Positions 1-8,593 of a stretch of 64,000 bases of DNA are shown piece after piece (the stretch's first letter is position 1; every line of letters starts with the position of its first letter). This DNA is from CALABS01 sp050260775 (GTDB taxonomy: Bacteria > Pseudomonadota > Alphaproteobacteria > Rhodospirillales > Magnetospirillaceae). The notes beneath the pieces were generated by a model. It saw nothing but the letters and a program-made list of their open reading frames with translations. It ran no database searches and was not told the origin of the DNA. The stretch is from assembly GCA_050260775.1 (NCBI GenBank), contig JBLNCP010000023.1, positions 101,915-165,914 of the forward strand. Reading direction: 5' to 3'. The position numbers were made by a program, and so were the translations under genes.

Positions 1-905
1 GCCGTGCCCTTGGGCACGGCAAATCCCCGCAGCAATTCCTCGGCGGTCATGGGCGCCTTGCCGGCGCGCTGGACCCGGGTCAGGCGCAATGCTCCCTCGC
101 CGCAGGCGACGGCCAAGCGGTCGTCGATCACGCTGCCCGGGGCACCGCTTCCGGCCGTCACTTCGGCGGCCAGGATTTTCAGGCGTTCGCCGCCCACCTC
201 GCACCACACGCCGGGCCAGGGGTTGAGCGCGCGCACCGCCCGCTCCAGGGCAATTGCGGGATGGGACCAGTCGATGCGGCCCTCGTCCTTGGCCAGCTTG
301 GCGGCATAGGTGACGCCGTCCTCGGGCTGCGGCGTGGCGACGGCGGTGCCGGCCGCGACGCGGGCCAGCGCGTCCACGATCATGCGGGCGCCCATGGCGG
401 CCAGGGCGTCGTGCAGCGACGAGGCGGTGGTCTCGCCGGTGATCGGCAGGGTTTCGGTCAGCAGCATGGCGCCGGTGTCGAGGCCCTGGTCCATCTGCAT
501 GATAGTGACGCCGCTCTCGGCGTCGCCGGCCAGGATGGCGCGCTGGATGGGGGCGGCGCCGCGCCAGCGCGGCAGCAGCGAGGCGTGGACGTTGAGGCAG
601 CCGTAGCGGGGAGCGTCGAGGATCGCCTTGGGCAGGATCAGGCCGTAGGCCGCCACCACCGCCGCATCGAGGTTCAGTGCGGCGAAGGCGGCCTGGTCCT
701 CGGGCGCTTTCAGCGATTTCGGCGTGCGCACCTCGATGCCCTTGGACTGGGCGAAGGCATGCACCGGCGTCGGCTGCTCCTTGTGGCCGCGGCCGGCCGG
801 ACGCGGCGGCTGGGAATAGACGCACACGACCTCGTGGCCGGCGTCGAGGAGGGCGGCGAGGATGGGGACCGAGAAGTCGGGCGTCCCCATGAAGGCGAGG
901 CGCAT
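1..905 (-). CDS. fmt: Methionyl-tRNA formyltransferase, 3' end cut by window edge
   Basis: Transfers a formyl group from 10-formyl-tetrahydrofolate to Met-tRNA(fMet) in the cytoplasm. The reading frame starts MRLAFMGTPDFSVPIL at 905 and runs open to base 1. The central NVHASLLPRWRGAAPIQ segment is the conserved formyl-THF binding/catalytic region, and the C-terminal tRNA-binding domain follows. About 301 codons are present against a family length near 305-315, so only a few residues lie outside the window. The start codon overlaps the def stop (ATGA), so the two are probably translationally coupled in the usual def-fmt operon. Confidence 0.95.
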   Translation of the reverse strand, partial: MRLAFMGTPDFSVPILAALLDAGHEVVCVYSQPPRPAGRGHKEQPTPVHAFAQSKGIEVRTPKSLKAPEDQAAFAALNLDAAVVAAYGLILPKAILDAPRYGCLNVHASLLPRWRGAAPIQRAILAGDAESGVTIMQMDQGLDTGAMLLTETLPITGETTASSLHDALAAMGARMIVDALARVAAGTAVATPQPEDGVTYAAKLAKDEGRIDWSHPAIALERAVRALNPWPGVWCEVGGERLKILAAEVTAGSGAPGSVIDDRLAVACGEGALRLTRVQRAGKAPMTAEELLRGFAVPKGT

Positions 906-1426
906 CACCGCACCGCCACCGCTTCCTTCTTCGACTTCAAGAGCTTGCGCAGGATCATGTTGCGCTTGAGCGAAGAGAGGTGGTCGATGAACAGTACGCC
1001 GTCGAGGTGGTCGAGCTCATGCTGCAGCACGGTGGCCAGCAGGCCGTCGGCGTGGATCTCGCGGATCTCGTTCTCGTGGTCGAGGTAGCGGACCTTGACC
1101 TCGCGCGGACGCACCACCGGGGCGTAGTGCTCCGGCACCGACAGGCAGCCTTCCTCGTAGCTGTTGTCGTCGTCCGACACCCAGACGATCTCGGGATTGG
1201 CCATGCGGACCGGCTGGCGGTCGGCCTCTTCCTTGCCGATGTCGACCACCACCACCCGCTTGCCGACGCCGACCTGCGGCGCCGCCAGGCCGATGCCCGG
1301 GGCGTCGTACATGGTCTCCAGCATGTCGTCCATCAGGCGGCGGATCTCGTCGTCGACCTTTTCGACCCGGTCGGCCTTCTGCTTCAGCCGCGGGTCGGGG
1401 GCTGTGAGGATGGGAAGCAGCGCCAT
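905..1426 (-). CDS. def: Peptide deformylase
   Basis: Iron/zinc metallohydrolase that removes the formyl group from nascent N-terminal methionine. All three family motifs are visible in the 173-residue product: GIGLAAPQ (residues 44-51), EEGCLSVP in the middle with the metal-binding Cys, and QHELDHLDG with the two His ligands and the catalytic Glu. The length is typical. It is the first gene of a two-gene unit with fmt and has a plausible sigma70 promoter about 35-60 bases upstream. Confidence 0.97.
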   Translation of the reverse strand: MALLPILTAPDPRLKQKADRVEKVDDEIRRLMDDMLETMYDAPGIGLAAPQVGVGKRVVVVDIGKEEADRQPVRMANPEIVWVSDDDNSYEEGCLSVPEHYAPVVRPREVKVRYLDHENEIREIHADGLLATVLQHELDHLDGVLFIDHLSSLKRNMILRKLLKSKKEAVAVR

Positions 1427-1459
1427 GGCCGAGACACCTTAATTGCGTAATCCGTCCGT

Positions 1460-1488
1460 GACATATGGCGGGTCGCGCGCGAGGTCAA
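1460..1488 (-). promoter_or_regulatory. Putative sigma70-type promoter of def-fmt
   Basis: Reading the minus strand, TTGACC (bases 1483-1488) is followed after 17 bases by TATGTC (1460-1465), about 34 bases upstream of the def start. The -35 matches 5 of 6 consensus bases and the -10 only starts well. The position fits a promoter in the 75-bp gap behind the DUF4139 gene. This is a sequence match only. Confidence 0.45.
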
Positions 1489-1501
1489 GCGTCGAGGCGC
1501 C

Positions 1502-2893
1502 CTATCCCTTGACCCGTGCCCGGTATTTCAGCACGGCCTCGCCCTTGGCGGGGACGGTGATGGTCCAGGCGGCCGAGAACGCGCCGTCCTTCACGTGCTT
1601 CTCGCTCTCGTCCACCACCAGCCAGTCGCCGGCGAAGGCCTCGCGCACCACCACCCGGGCGGAGCGGTCGCCGCCGTTGGCCAGGCGCACTTCCCATGCC
1701 GCCTCGGTGACGTCGGGGGCGACGCGCTGGAAGTCGGTCTGCTGGCGCCGGGCGGTGACGTCGAACATCTCGCCGACGGCGATGCGCCCCTGCCCGCCGT
1801 CGGGGACCGCCGCCAGGTGATCCTCGCCCAGCGGCACGCCCTTCTGGCCGATGCGCACGATGCCGGCCGGCAGCGGCTGGCCCAGGGTGTTCTTGAATCT
1901 CAGCGCCATCATGGGATGCCGGGCTTCCGGTTCGCGCCACTGGCCGCGCCACGCCTGGGGCGGCATGGGGTCCAGCGTGAGGACGCGTTCCACCGCCAGC
2001 GCCGCCGGCGGCAGCAGCGCCACCTGCCGCGACTCGCCGTCGCGCAGCGTCACCGTCTGGCCGATGGCATAGAGGTGATGGGGGCCGGCCGCTTGGCGTT
2101 CGGGCGCCATCGGTTCCGGTGCGGCCATCGTGGCCTCGGCGCGGGCCATCATCACCGGGCGCGGCCGCTTTGCAGCCTGGGCGGGCGCGCCGGCCAGCAC
2201 CTGCAGCTTGGCCTCGGGCAGATCCAGGCCGCTGGCATTGGTCACCGTCGCCCAGGCCGACAGCATCAGTTTGTCGTCGACCAGATCGGCGGTGTAATCG
2301 GCCTGCCACGACAGGCCGGCCGCGGCGTAGGTCAGCTCGGCCTCGCGCTTGCCGGCGGTGTCGGACGACACCGAGGCGGTATAGGCGGGGAGCGGCCTCA
2401 AACCGGGGGGCAGCGCATCGTAGAGCACGCGCACCGGGGTGCCGGCCACCACCTTGCCGCCGGCCCGGAATACCGGCACCGGACCCGCCGACAGCACGGT
2501 GACGCGTTCCTCACGTTCGCCGCCGGCGGAATCCCGCCACACCACGGTGACCTCGCGTCCCACCGACTTGGCCAGCAGCAGCGAGGCCTCGATGCCGCCC
2601 AGTTCCAGCCCCTGTTCCCGCACCGCCACTCCCGGGGCGGTCAGCCGGGCCGATCCCGGCCGGACCTCGCGCGCAACGCCCTCGATGGCCACCAGCGACG
2701 ATCCCTTGTCCAGCGTCAGGCTGCGCCGGTCCGAGATCAGGCCGACATCGTCCTGGGTGACGGTGACCGTCAGCCCGGTGCGGTCGCCGGGACCCGAAAC
2801 GGTCTCGGCGTAAAGCGCCAGGGGGATCAGGGCGCAGGCGGCCAGGGCGGAGATCGAGACGGCGAGGCGGGAGGGCTTGGTAGGGTTGGGCAT
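1502..2893 (-). CDS. Exported DUF4139 domain protein
   Basis: 463-residue protein with an N-terminal signal peptide: a basic start, then a hydrophobic stretch ending around LALYAET (about residues 10-30). The N-terminal half is a beta-rich segment with the TVTQDDVGLISDRRSL stretch typical of this family. The C-terminal half (about 190-463) matches the DUF4139 pattern as I recall it. Family members are periplasmic or outer-membrane associated and have no assigned biochemical role. It is divergent from rmuC with only 78 bp between them. Function is not inferred. Confidence 0.75.
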   Translation of the reverse strand: MPNPTKPSRLAVSISALAACALIPLALYAETVSGPGDRTGLTVTVTQDDVGLISDRRSLTLDKGSSLVAIEGVAREVRPGSARLTAPGVAVREQGLELGGIEASLLLAKSVGREVTVVWRDSAGGEREERVTVLSAGPVPVFRAGGKVVAGTPVRVLYDALPPGLRPLPAYTASVSSDTAGKREAELTYAAAGLSWQADYTADLVDDKLMLSAWATVTNASGLDLPEAKLQVLAGAPAQAAKRPRPVMMARAEATMAAPEPMAPERQAAGPHHLYAIGQTVTLRDGESRQVALLPPAALAVERVLTLDPMPPQAWRGQWREPEARHPMMALRFKNTLGQPLPAGIVRIGQKGVPLGEDHLAAVPDGGQGRIAVGEMFDVTARRQQTDFQRVAPDVTEAAWEVRLANGGDRSARVVVREAFAGDWLVVDESEKHVKDGAFSAAWTITVPAKGEAVLKYRARVKG

Positions 2894-2971
2894 GGGCGGT
2901 CTCTCGGAAATGCGCTCCTGCCAGTCCTATGCTATGAATCCGGCGGTTCCGTGGCATCGGAGGGATAAGAC

Positions 2972-4114
2972 GTGGACGCGACGGTGGTGATCGTGGGGCT
3001 GGTGGCCCTTCTGGCGCTAAGCCTGGCCGGCTTCATGGCGCTCAGAGCCCAGGCCGGGCGCGGCCAGACCGAGGCCATGGCCCGTGCCGTCGAGAGCGTG
3101 GCCGGCGCCCAGGCGGCGCTGACCGGCCGCCTTGCCCAGCTCGCCGACACCCAGGCCGCCGCCCAGGCGGCCCTGGCCGAGCGGCTGCAGGCGCAGGAGC
3201 GCGCCCTGGCCAAGGCGGTGGAGGAACGCCTCGCCGACATGTCCAAAAGGATGGATGACGGCCTGCAGCAGGCCTCGCACCGCCAGGCCACCACCATGCA
3301 CGAGCTGCGCGAGCGCTTGGCCGTCATCGACGCGGCGCAGAAGAACATCACCGAATTGTCGGCCCAGGTGGTCAGCCTGCAGGACATCCTGTCCAACAAG
3401 CAGGCGCGCGGCGCCTTCGGCGAGATCCAGCTGGCCGACCTGGTCAAGGGAGTGCTGCCGCCCTTCGCCTACGAATTCCAGGCCCAGCTCGGCGAAGGTC
3501 GCCGCGTCGACTGCCTGCTCAAGCTGCCCAACCCGCCGGGCCCCATCGCGGTCGACGCCAAGTTCCCGCTGGAATCCTACCACCTGCTGCGGAACGCCCG
3601 CGACGAGGCGGAACGCGTGCAGGCCGGGCGCGCCTTCGGCACCGCCATCCTCAAGCATGTGCGCGACATCGCCGAGCGCTACATCGTCCCGGGCGAGACC
3701 GCCGAATCGGCGCTGATGTTCCTGCCCTCCGAGGCGGTGTACGCCGAGCTGCACGCCAACTTCCCCGACGTGGTGGAGAAGAGCTTCCGCGCCAAGGTGT
3801 GGATCGTCTCGCCCACCACCCTGATGGCGACGCTGAACACCGTCCGGGCCGTGCTCAAGGACGCCCGCATGCGCGAGCAGGCCGGGGTGATCCAGAAGGA
3901 GGTGCGCTCGCTCTTGGACGACGTCGGCCGCCTCGACGACCGGGTGGCGGCGCTCGGCAAGCATTTCGACCAGGCGTCCGAGGACATCCGCCAGATCCGC
4001 ATCTCCACCGACAAGGTGACCAAGCGCGCCGACCGCATCGAATCGGTGCAGCTGGGCGAGGACCCCGCCATCGCCGAGGTGGCGGCCCCCCAGGCCACGC
4101 TGCCGGTGGGGTGA
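2972..4114 (+). CDS. rmuC: DNA recombination protein RmuC
   Basis: 380-residue protein with one N-terminal membrane segment (about residues 5-24), a long Ala/Gln-rich coiled coil (about 30-140) and the RmuC nuclease-like domain (about 140-330, containing ARGAFGEIQLADLV and AVDAKFPLESYH). RmuC limits inversions at inverted repeats and is predicted to be a PD-(D/E)XK-type nuclease; the role is known from E. coli. The start is GTG at 2972, supported by a GGAGGG ribosome site 8 bases upstream. A strong hairpin repeat follows the stop codon. Confidence 0.92.
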   Translation: MDATVVIVGLVALLALSLAGFMALRAQAGRGQTEAMARAVESVAGAQAALTGRLAQLADTQAAAQAALAERLQAQERALAKAVEERLADMSKRMDDGLQQASHRQATTMHELRERLAVIDAAQKNITELSAQVVSLQDILSNKQARGAFGEIQLADLVKGVLPPFAYEFQAQLGEGRRVDCLLKLPNPPGPIAVDAKFPLESYHLLRNARDEAERVQAGRAFGTAILKHVRDIAERYIVPGETAESALMFLPSEAVYAELHANFPDVVEKSFRAKVWIVSPTTLMATLNTVRAVLKDARMREQAGVIQKEVRSLLDDVGRLDDRVAALGKHFDQASEDIRQIRISTDKVTKRADRIESVQLGEDPAIAEVAAPQATLPVG

Positions 4115-4121
4115 TTTCTCC

Positions 4122-4197
4122 GTCATCCCGAGGAGCGGCGCGACGAGGGATCTCGTCCGGGGCCCCGGTACGAGATCCCTGCGTCGCTCGGGATGAC
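4122..4197. repeat. Intergenic palindromic repeat, family A, likely acting as terminator
   Basis: Near-perfect inverted repeat between the convergent ends of rmuC and the flavoprotein gene. Outer arms are GTCATCCCGAG (4122-4132) and CTCGGGATGAC (4187-4197). Inner arms are AGGGATCTCGT (4146-4156) and ACGAGATCCCT (4170-4180), around a GGCCCC centre. Related copies lie at 16376-16461 and 40845-40919. It could terminate transcription from both sides, but has no U-tract. Confidence 0.85.
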
Positions 4198-4202
4198 AAT
4201 CG

Positions 4203-7200
4203 CTACCGCATTCCGGCCTTTCTCAGCGCACGGTCGACCCACAGGCGGGTCAGGCCTTCCCAGGCGGTGTTCTGGCCCAGGCGGTCGTGCAGGCAGGCGA
4301 AGTCGACCGCGTCCAGCGGCTGGTCCTGGTTGGCGCAGCTGAACACCACGCTGCCGTCGGCGTGGCGCTGCAGGCACTGGGCGCAGATTTCCTTCATCAT
4401 GCATTGCATCGGCGAGTTGATGGAGCCGATGCCCACATGCCCCGGCTTCAGGTAGGGAGCCAGCTCCGCGTGGCGGGCGCGGGCCACCGCCGCCATCATG
4501 CGGTCCGAGCCGATGGCGATGACGCGGTCGACCTCGGCCAGCGGGATCGGCGCCGCGCCCAGGCGGCCCTCGGCATAGGCCACCAGCGCCTCGACGATGT
4601 TGCCGACGAAGGCCTTGTCCTGGGGACGGCCGGGCACGAACGGCGCGCCCTTGTCGACGCACCACACCACCGCGTCGGCGGCGGCTTCGATGTCGGCGAC
4701 CTTGAAGCGGTCGGCGGCGGTGCGGTAGCCGGCGAAATACAGCACGCGGCAGCCCTCGGCCCGCATGGCGGCGCCGATCGAGAACAGCACGGCGTTGCCG
4801 AGGCCGCCGCCGGCCAGCAGCACGGTCTCGTCCTCGCCGATCTCGGTGGGCGATCCCGTCGGGCCCATGAGCACCACCGGTTCGCCGGGTCGCAGGGTGG
4901 CGCACAGGTCCGAGGAGCCGCCCATCTCCAGCACGATCAGCCCGACGAGGCCTTGCGCGATGTCGGTCCACGCGCCGGTCAGCGCCAGGCCCTCCATCGC
5001 CAGCGTGGTGCCGTCCACCTTGGCGGCCAGGGTCTCGAAATTCTGCAGGCGGTAGAACTGGCCGGGGCGGAAGGCCCGCGCCGCCAGCGGCGCCCGCACC
5101 ACCACCTCGACGATGGTGGGGGTCAGGCGGTAGACGTCATGCACCCGCGCCCGCAGCGCGTCGTTCAGGCGGGCGAACAGCGCCTCCGGCGTCACCGGCG
5201 ACGGCTTGCGGCGGGCGATGGCGCGGTCGACCACCGGATAGCCCAGCTTGGCCGAGGCCATGGCCGAGACCACGTTGCCGGCCCAGCTGGGATGCAGGTC
5301 GCCGAAGAAGCTGGCACCGTCCTTGGCCATCAGCACCTGGGGGACGGCCGGCTTGGTCGAGCGCTCGGGCGACACCGGGATTCCGTCCTCGTCCACCGCC
5401 TGGAAGTACTTGCCGTCGAGTGTGATGCCGATGCTCTCGCGGGCCAGGGTGGTGTTGGGCACGGTGCCGGCGGCGACCAGGATCGAGCGGGCGGGCAGCT
5501 CGGCCTCGCTGCCCTCGGCGTTCCGCACGACGAGCCCGTGGGCGGCGCCGAAGCGGTCGAGCGCCACCGCCACCGGGGTCAGGCCCTCGGCGAAGCGGAT
5601 GCCCTCCTCGAAGGCCTTGGTCACCTCCTCGTGATTGCGGTAGGCGGGGCTGTCGATCAGGCGGCGGCGGTAGGCGATGGTGGCGCCGCCCCACGCGTGG
5701 AGCAGCGCCCGGCGGGCGCCGGAATCCGGCGCCGCCCTGAGCGCGCGGGCGTGCGCAAGGAACTCGTCGGCGATCAGGGTATCCTCGTCCGACCATACGG
5801 CCCGCACCGCGGCTTCACCGCGCTCGGCCGCCAGGGTCTCGTAGCGGGACAGGAATTTCTCCACCTGCACCGGGTAGTAGGCCAGGGCCTCGGTGCAGGT
5901 GTCGATGGCGGTCAGCCCGCCGCCGATCACCACCACCGGAAGCCGCAGTTGCAGGTTGGCGAGCGAATCGGCCTTGGCCGCCCCGGTCAGCTGCAGCGCC
6001 ATCAGGAAGTCCGAGGCCTGGCGCACGCCCTTGGCGAGGCCGTTCTCCATGTCGAGCACGGTGGGCTTGCCGGCGCCCATGCTCAAGGCCACGTGGTCGA
6101 AGCCCATGGCGAAGGCGGAGGTGAAGGACAGCGTGCCGCCGAAGCGCACGCCGCCGAACAGGGCGAACTGCTCGCGCCGTTCCAGCAGCAGCCGCAGCAC
6201 CTTCAGGAAGTTCTTGTCCCAGCGCACGGTGATGCCGTATTCGGCGACGCCGCCGAAGCCGGCCATGGTGCGGGCGTCCAGCGGCTCCCACAACTCGGCG
6301 ATGTCGCGGACGGCGCGGAACGGCACGCGGGCGCCCAAGGGATCGACCCCCGACAGGGACGGGTCGAGGGGCTCGATCTTCAGCCCGTCCACCGCCACCA
6401 CCCAATGGCCTTCCTGCATCAGGTGATGGGCCAGCGTCATGCCGGCGGGGCCGAGGCCGACCACCAGCACCTTGCGCCGCGAATCGGGGCGCGGCAGCGG
6501 GCGGGCGAAGTTGAGGGGATTCCAGCGGGTCAGCAGCGAATAAATCTCGAAGCCCCAGGGCAGGGCGAGCACGTCCTTGAGCGTACGGGTCTCGGCCTGC
6601 GGGATGTCGACCGGGTCGCGGTTCTGGCCCTGGTAGATGCAGGCGGTCATGCAGTCGTTGCAGATGCGATGGCCGGTGCCGGCCACCATGGGATTGTCGA
6701 CCGCCGCCGCCGCCAGGGCCGCCACCGCCAGCCCCTGGCCCTTGAGCTCGTGCATCTCCGAGATCTTCTCGGACAGCGGGCAGCCCTGCATGCGCACGCC
6801 GAGCGGATTGACGGCGATGTCGCCGCTCTTGCGGTCGCGGAAGCCCCTGGAGCAGCTGTCCTTGCCCTGGTGGTGGCACAGGATGCAGTAATCGACCTCG
6901 TCGAGGGCCCCGGCGAGGTCGGTGCCGGGATCGGTGAGCGCAAAGCCGTCGCGCCGGCGCTGGTGCCCGGGCAGGCCGGCCAGCACGTTGCCGTCACGCT
7001 CGCATGGAACCAAGGCCAAGGGATCGTGCTTGCCGTGCACATGGAACAGCACGCCGCCCGGCGCCGCCGCCACCCTCCAGGCGGCGTAGGCGGCGGCCAA
7101 AGCGAGGTCGTCGGCGTGCGCCGCCTCGTCGTCGAGCCAGCCCATCACCGCGGTGGCGAAGGCCTGTTCCGTCAGCGCCCCGCCCAGGCGGTCCGACAGC

Positions 7201-7565
7201 GCCCGCGCCAGGGCAGCGCCGTCGAGGGATGCGGCGTCCTTCACCTCCTTGAGCGCGCGCCGTTGCACGAACAGCCGCTTGCAGGCGAACAGGGGGGCCA
7301 GGGCCAGGTGTCGGCCCCGGAGCGCGGTGACCTCGCCGCGGATATTGAAGAGCTGGGCGAGGAAATCGTCGAGATGGGGCCCGAGGGCGATCATCAGCCC
7401 CGACGGGTCGGGCTCCTGGCCGGCGCGGGCGGCGAGCAGCCGGGCGTGGAGCGCCGGGTCGGCCAAGGCGAGTTCGGCCAAGAAGGCCGCATCGACCCGC
7501 TCCAGCCCCTCGCGGCGGTAGAGGTCGGGAAAGGAGATGCCGAAGCCTAGGTCGGGATCCGTCAT
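4203..7565 (-). CDS. NfnB-NfnA-like fused FAD/NAD(P) iron-sulfur oxidoreductase
   Basis: 1120-residue cytoplasmic flavoprotein. The N-terminal ~230 residues are unrecognised. Cys-rich segments follow (about 226-310, with CILC, CSRG and CNDCMTAC) that look like iron-sulfur ligands. A GltD-like two-dinucleotide domain follows, with VVGLGPAGMTLAHH (~370) and VVIGGGLTAIDT (~550). From ~790 there is a PyrK/ferredoxin-NADP-reductase-like domain with FRPGQFYRLQ (flavin binding), LLAGGGLGNAVLFS (nucleotide binding) and a terminal CMMKEICAQC...C cluster typical of PyrK [2Fe-2S] sites. In NfnAB the two halves are separate subunits that couple NADPH, NADH and ferredoxin, so a related electron-transfer job is inferred. 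A glutamate-synthase or sulfide-dehydrogenase-like role is an alternative. Confidence 0.7.
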   Translation of the reverse strand: MTDPDLGFGISFPDLYRREGLERVDAAFLAELALADPALHARLLAARAGQEPDPSGLMIALGPHLDDFLAQLFNIRGEVTALRGRHLALAPLFACKRLFVQRRALKEVKDAASLDGAALARALSDRLGGALTEQAFATAVMGWLDDEAAHADDLALAAAYAAWRVAAAPGGVLFHVHGKHDPLALVPCERDGNVLAGLPGHQRRRDGFALTDPGTDLAGALDEVDYCILCHHQGKDSCSRGFRDRKSGDIAVNPLGVRMQGCPLSEKISEMHELKGQGLAVAALAAAAVDNPMVAGTGHRICNDCMTACIYQGQNRDPVDIPQAETRTLKDVLALPWGFEIYSLLTRWNPLNFARPLPRPDSRRKVLVVGLGPAGMTLAHHLMQEGHWVVAVDGLKIEPLDPSLSGVDPLGARVPFRAVRDIAELWEPLDARTMAGFGGVAEYGITVRWDKNFLKVLRLLLERREQFALFGGVRFGGTLSFTSAFAMGFDHVALSMGAGKPTVLDMENGLAKGVRQASDFLMALQLTGAAKADSLANLQLRLPVVVIGGGLTAIDTCTEALAYYPVQVEKFLSRYETLAAERGEAAVRAVWSDEDTLIADEFLAHARALRAAPDSGARRALLHAWGGATIAYRRRLIDSPAYRNHEEVTKAFEEGIRFAEGLTPVAVALDRFGAAHGLVVRNAEGSEAELPARSILVAAGTVPNTTLARESIGITLDGKYFQAVDEDGIPVSPERSTKPAVPQVLMAKDGASFFGDLHPSWAGNVVSAMASAKLGYPVVDRAIARRKPSPVTPEALFARLNDALRARVHDVYRLTPTIVEVVVRAPLAARAFRPGQFYRLQNFETLAAKVDGTTLAMEGLALTGAWTDIAQGLVGLIVLEMGGSSDLCATLRPGEPVVLMGPTGSPTEIGEDETVLLAGGGLGNAVLFSIGAAMRAEGCRVLYFAGYRTAADRFKVADIEAAADAVVWCVDKGAPFVPGRPQDKAFVGNIVEALVAYAEGRLGAAPIPLAEVDRVIAIGSDRMMAAVARARHAELAPYLKPGHVGIGSINSPMQCMMKEICAQCLQRHADGSVVFSCANQDQPLDAVDFACLHDRLGQNTAWEGLTRLWVDRALRKAGMR

Positions 7566-7645
7566 GCCGCTCAGTTTAGGCTTTCGGTCGGCCCTGTTCC
7601 AGGCGCATCCGCGGTGCCATATCCACCCCGAAAGGGGATTTTCCC

Positions 7646-8593
7646 ATGCGCCGTTCCACGCCTTCGGTCCAATGGTGGTTGTTCGCCTGCGCCCTGATGG
7701 TGGCGGTGATGGTGGGCCTCGGCGGGCTGACGCGCCTGACCGGGTCCGGCCTGTCCATGGTCGAGTGGAACCCCCATCGTCTCCTGCCGCCGCTGTCCGA
7801 GGCGGAGTGGCAGCAGGCCTTCGACCTCTACCGTGCCACCCCGCAATACCGGCTGGTCAATGCCGGCATGGACCTGGCCGGCTTTCAGGGCATCTTCTGG
7901 CTGGAATACGTCCATCGCCTGTGGGGGCGGCTGATCGGGGTGGCGTTCGCGCTGCCGCTGGCGTGGTTCGCCGGGCGGCGGCTGATCGACGGCCGGCTGG
8001 CGCGCCGGCTTCTGCTCATCCTGGGCCTCGGCGCGTTCCAAGGCGGGCTGGGGTGGTTCATGGTGGCCAGCGGCCTGGTCGACGTGCCGGAGGTCAGCCA
8101 CTTCCGCCTCGCCGCCCATCTGGTGGCGGCGCTGGCGATCCTGGTCGCCCTGGTGTGGACCGCCCTCGATCTTCGGTATGGCGCGGCGCGGACGGCGCCC
8201 AGCCTCGCCTGGGCGGTGGCGGCGCTGGTGGCAGTCACCATCACCTGGGGCGCGTTCGTCGCCGGCCTCAAGGCCGGGCTGGTCGCCGACACCTTTCCGC
8301 TGATGAACGGGCTCTGGTTGCCGGACGACGGCTGGGATGCGCTCCATGCCCGCGGCGCCGTCCATTTCACCCACCGGGGACTGGCGGTGGCGAGCGTGAT
8401 CGCACTGACCGTGCTGGCCCTCAGGTGCCGTCGCTTCGCCCCGGCGGCGGCGTGGAGCTGGCTGCAGGCCTCGCTTGGCATCGCCACCATCGTCAACCAC
8501 GTGCCGGTGGCGCTGGCGACCGCGCATCAGATGGGGGCGGTGGTGCTGGTGGTTCTGCTAACATGGGGGCTGCACGGCACCCGGAGCGGATGA
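7646..8593 (+). CDS. ctaA: Heme A synthase (COX15/CtaA)
   Basis: Inner-membrane enzyme converting heme O to heme A for aa3-type cytochrome oxidase. The 315-residue product has about eight hydrophobic helices. The signatures are GGLTRLTGSGLSMVEW near the N-terminus, LEYVHRLWGR with a heme-ligand His, VSHFRLAAHL, FTHRGLAVAS and ATAHQMGAVV. Length is normal for the proteobacterial COX15 type. An AAAGGGG ribosome site lies just upstream. The gene is divergent from the large flavoprotein gene, and its stop overlaps the next start (ATGA). No cytochrome oxidase genes are in the window. Confidence 0.95.
   Translation: MRRSTPSVQWWLFACALMVAVMVGLGGLTRLTGSGLSMVEWNPHRLLPPLSEAEWQQAFDLYRATPQYRLVNAGMDLAGFQGIFWLEYVHRLWGRLIGVAFALPLAWFAGRRLIDGRLARRLLLILGLGAFQGGLGWFMVASGLVDVPEVSHFRLAAHLVAALAILVALVWTALDLRYGAARTAPSLAWAVAALVAVTITWGAFVAGLKAGLVADTFPLMNGLWLPDDGWDALHARGAVHFTHRGLAVASVIALTVLALRCRRFAPAAAWSWLQASLGIATIVNHVPVALATAHQMGAVVLVVLLTWGLHGTRSG

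Noticed and set aside
4287..7550. Very long plus-strand open frame antisense to the flavoprotein gene
   Set aside because: It is a high-GC shadow with His/Gly-rich, domainless translation.
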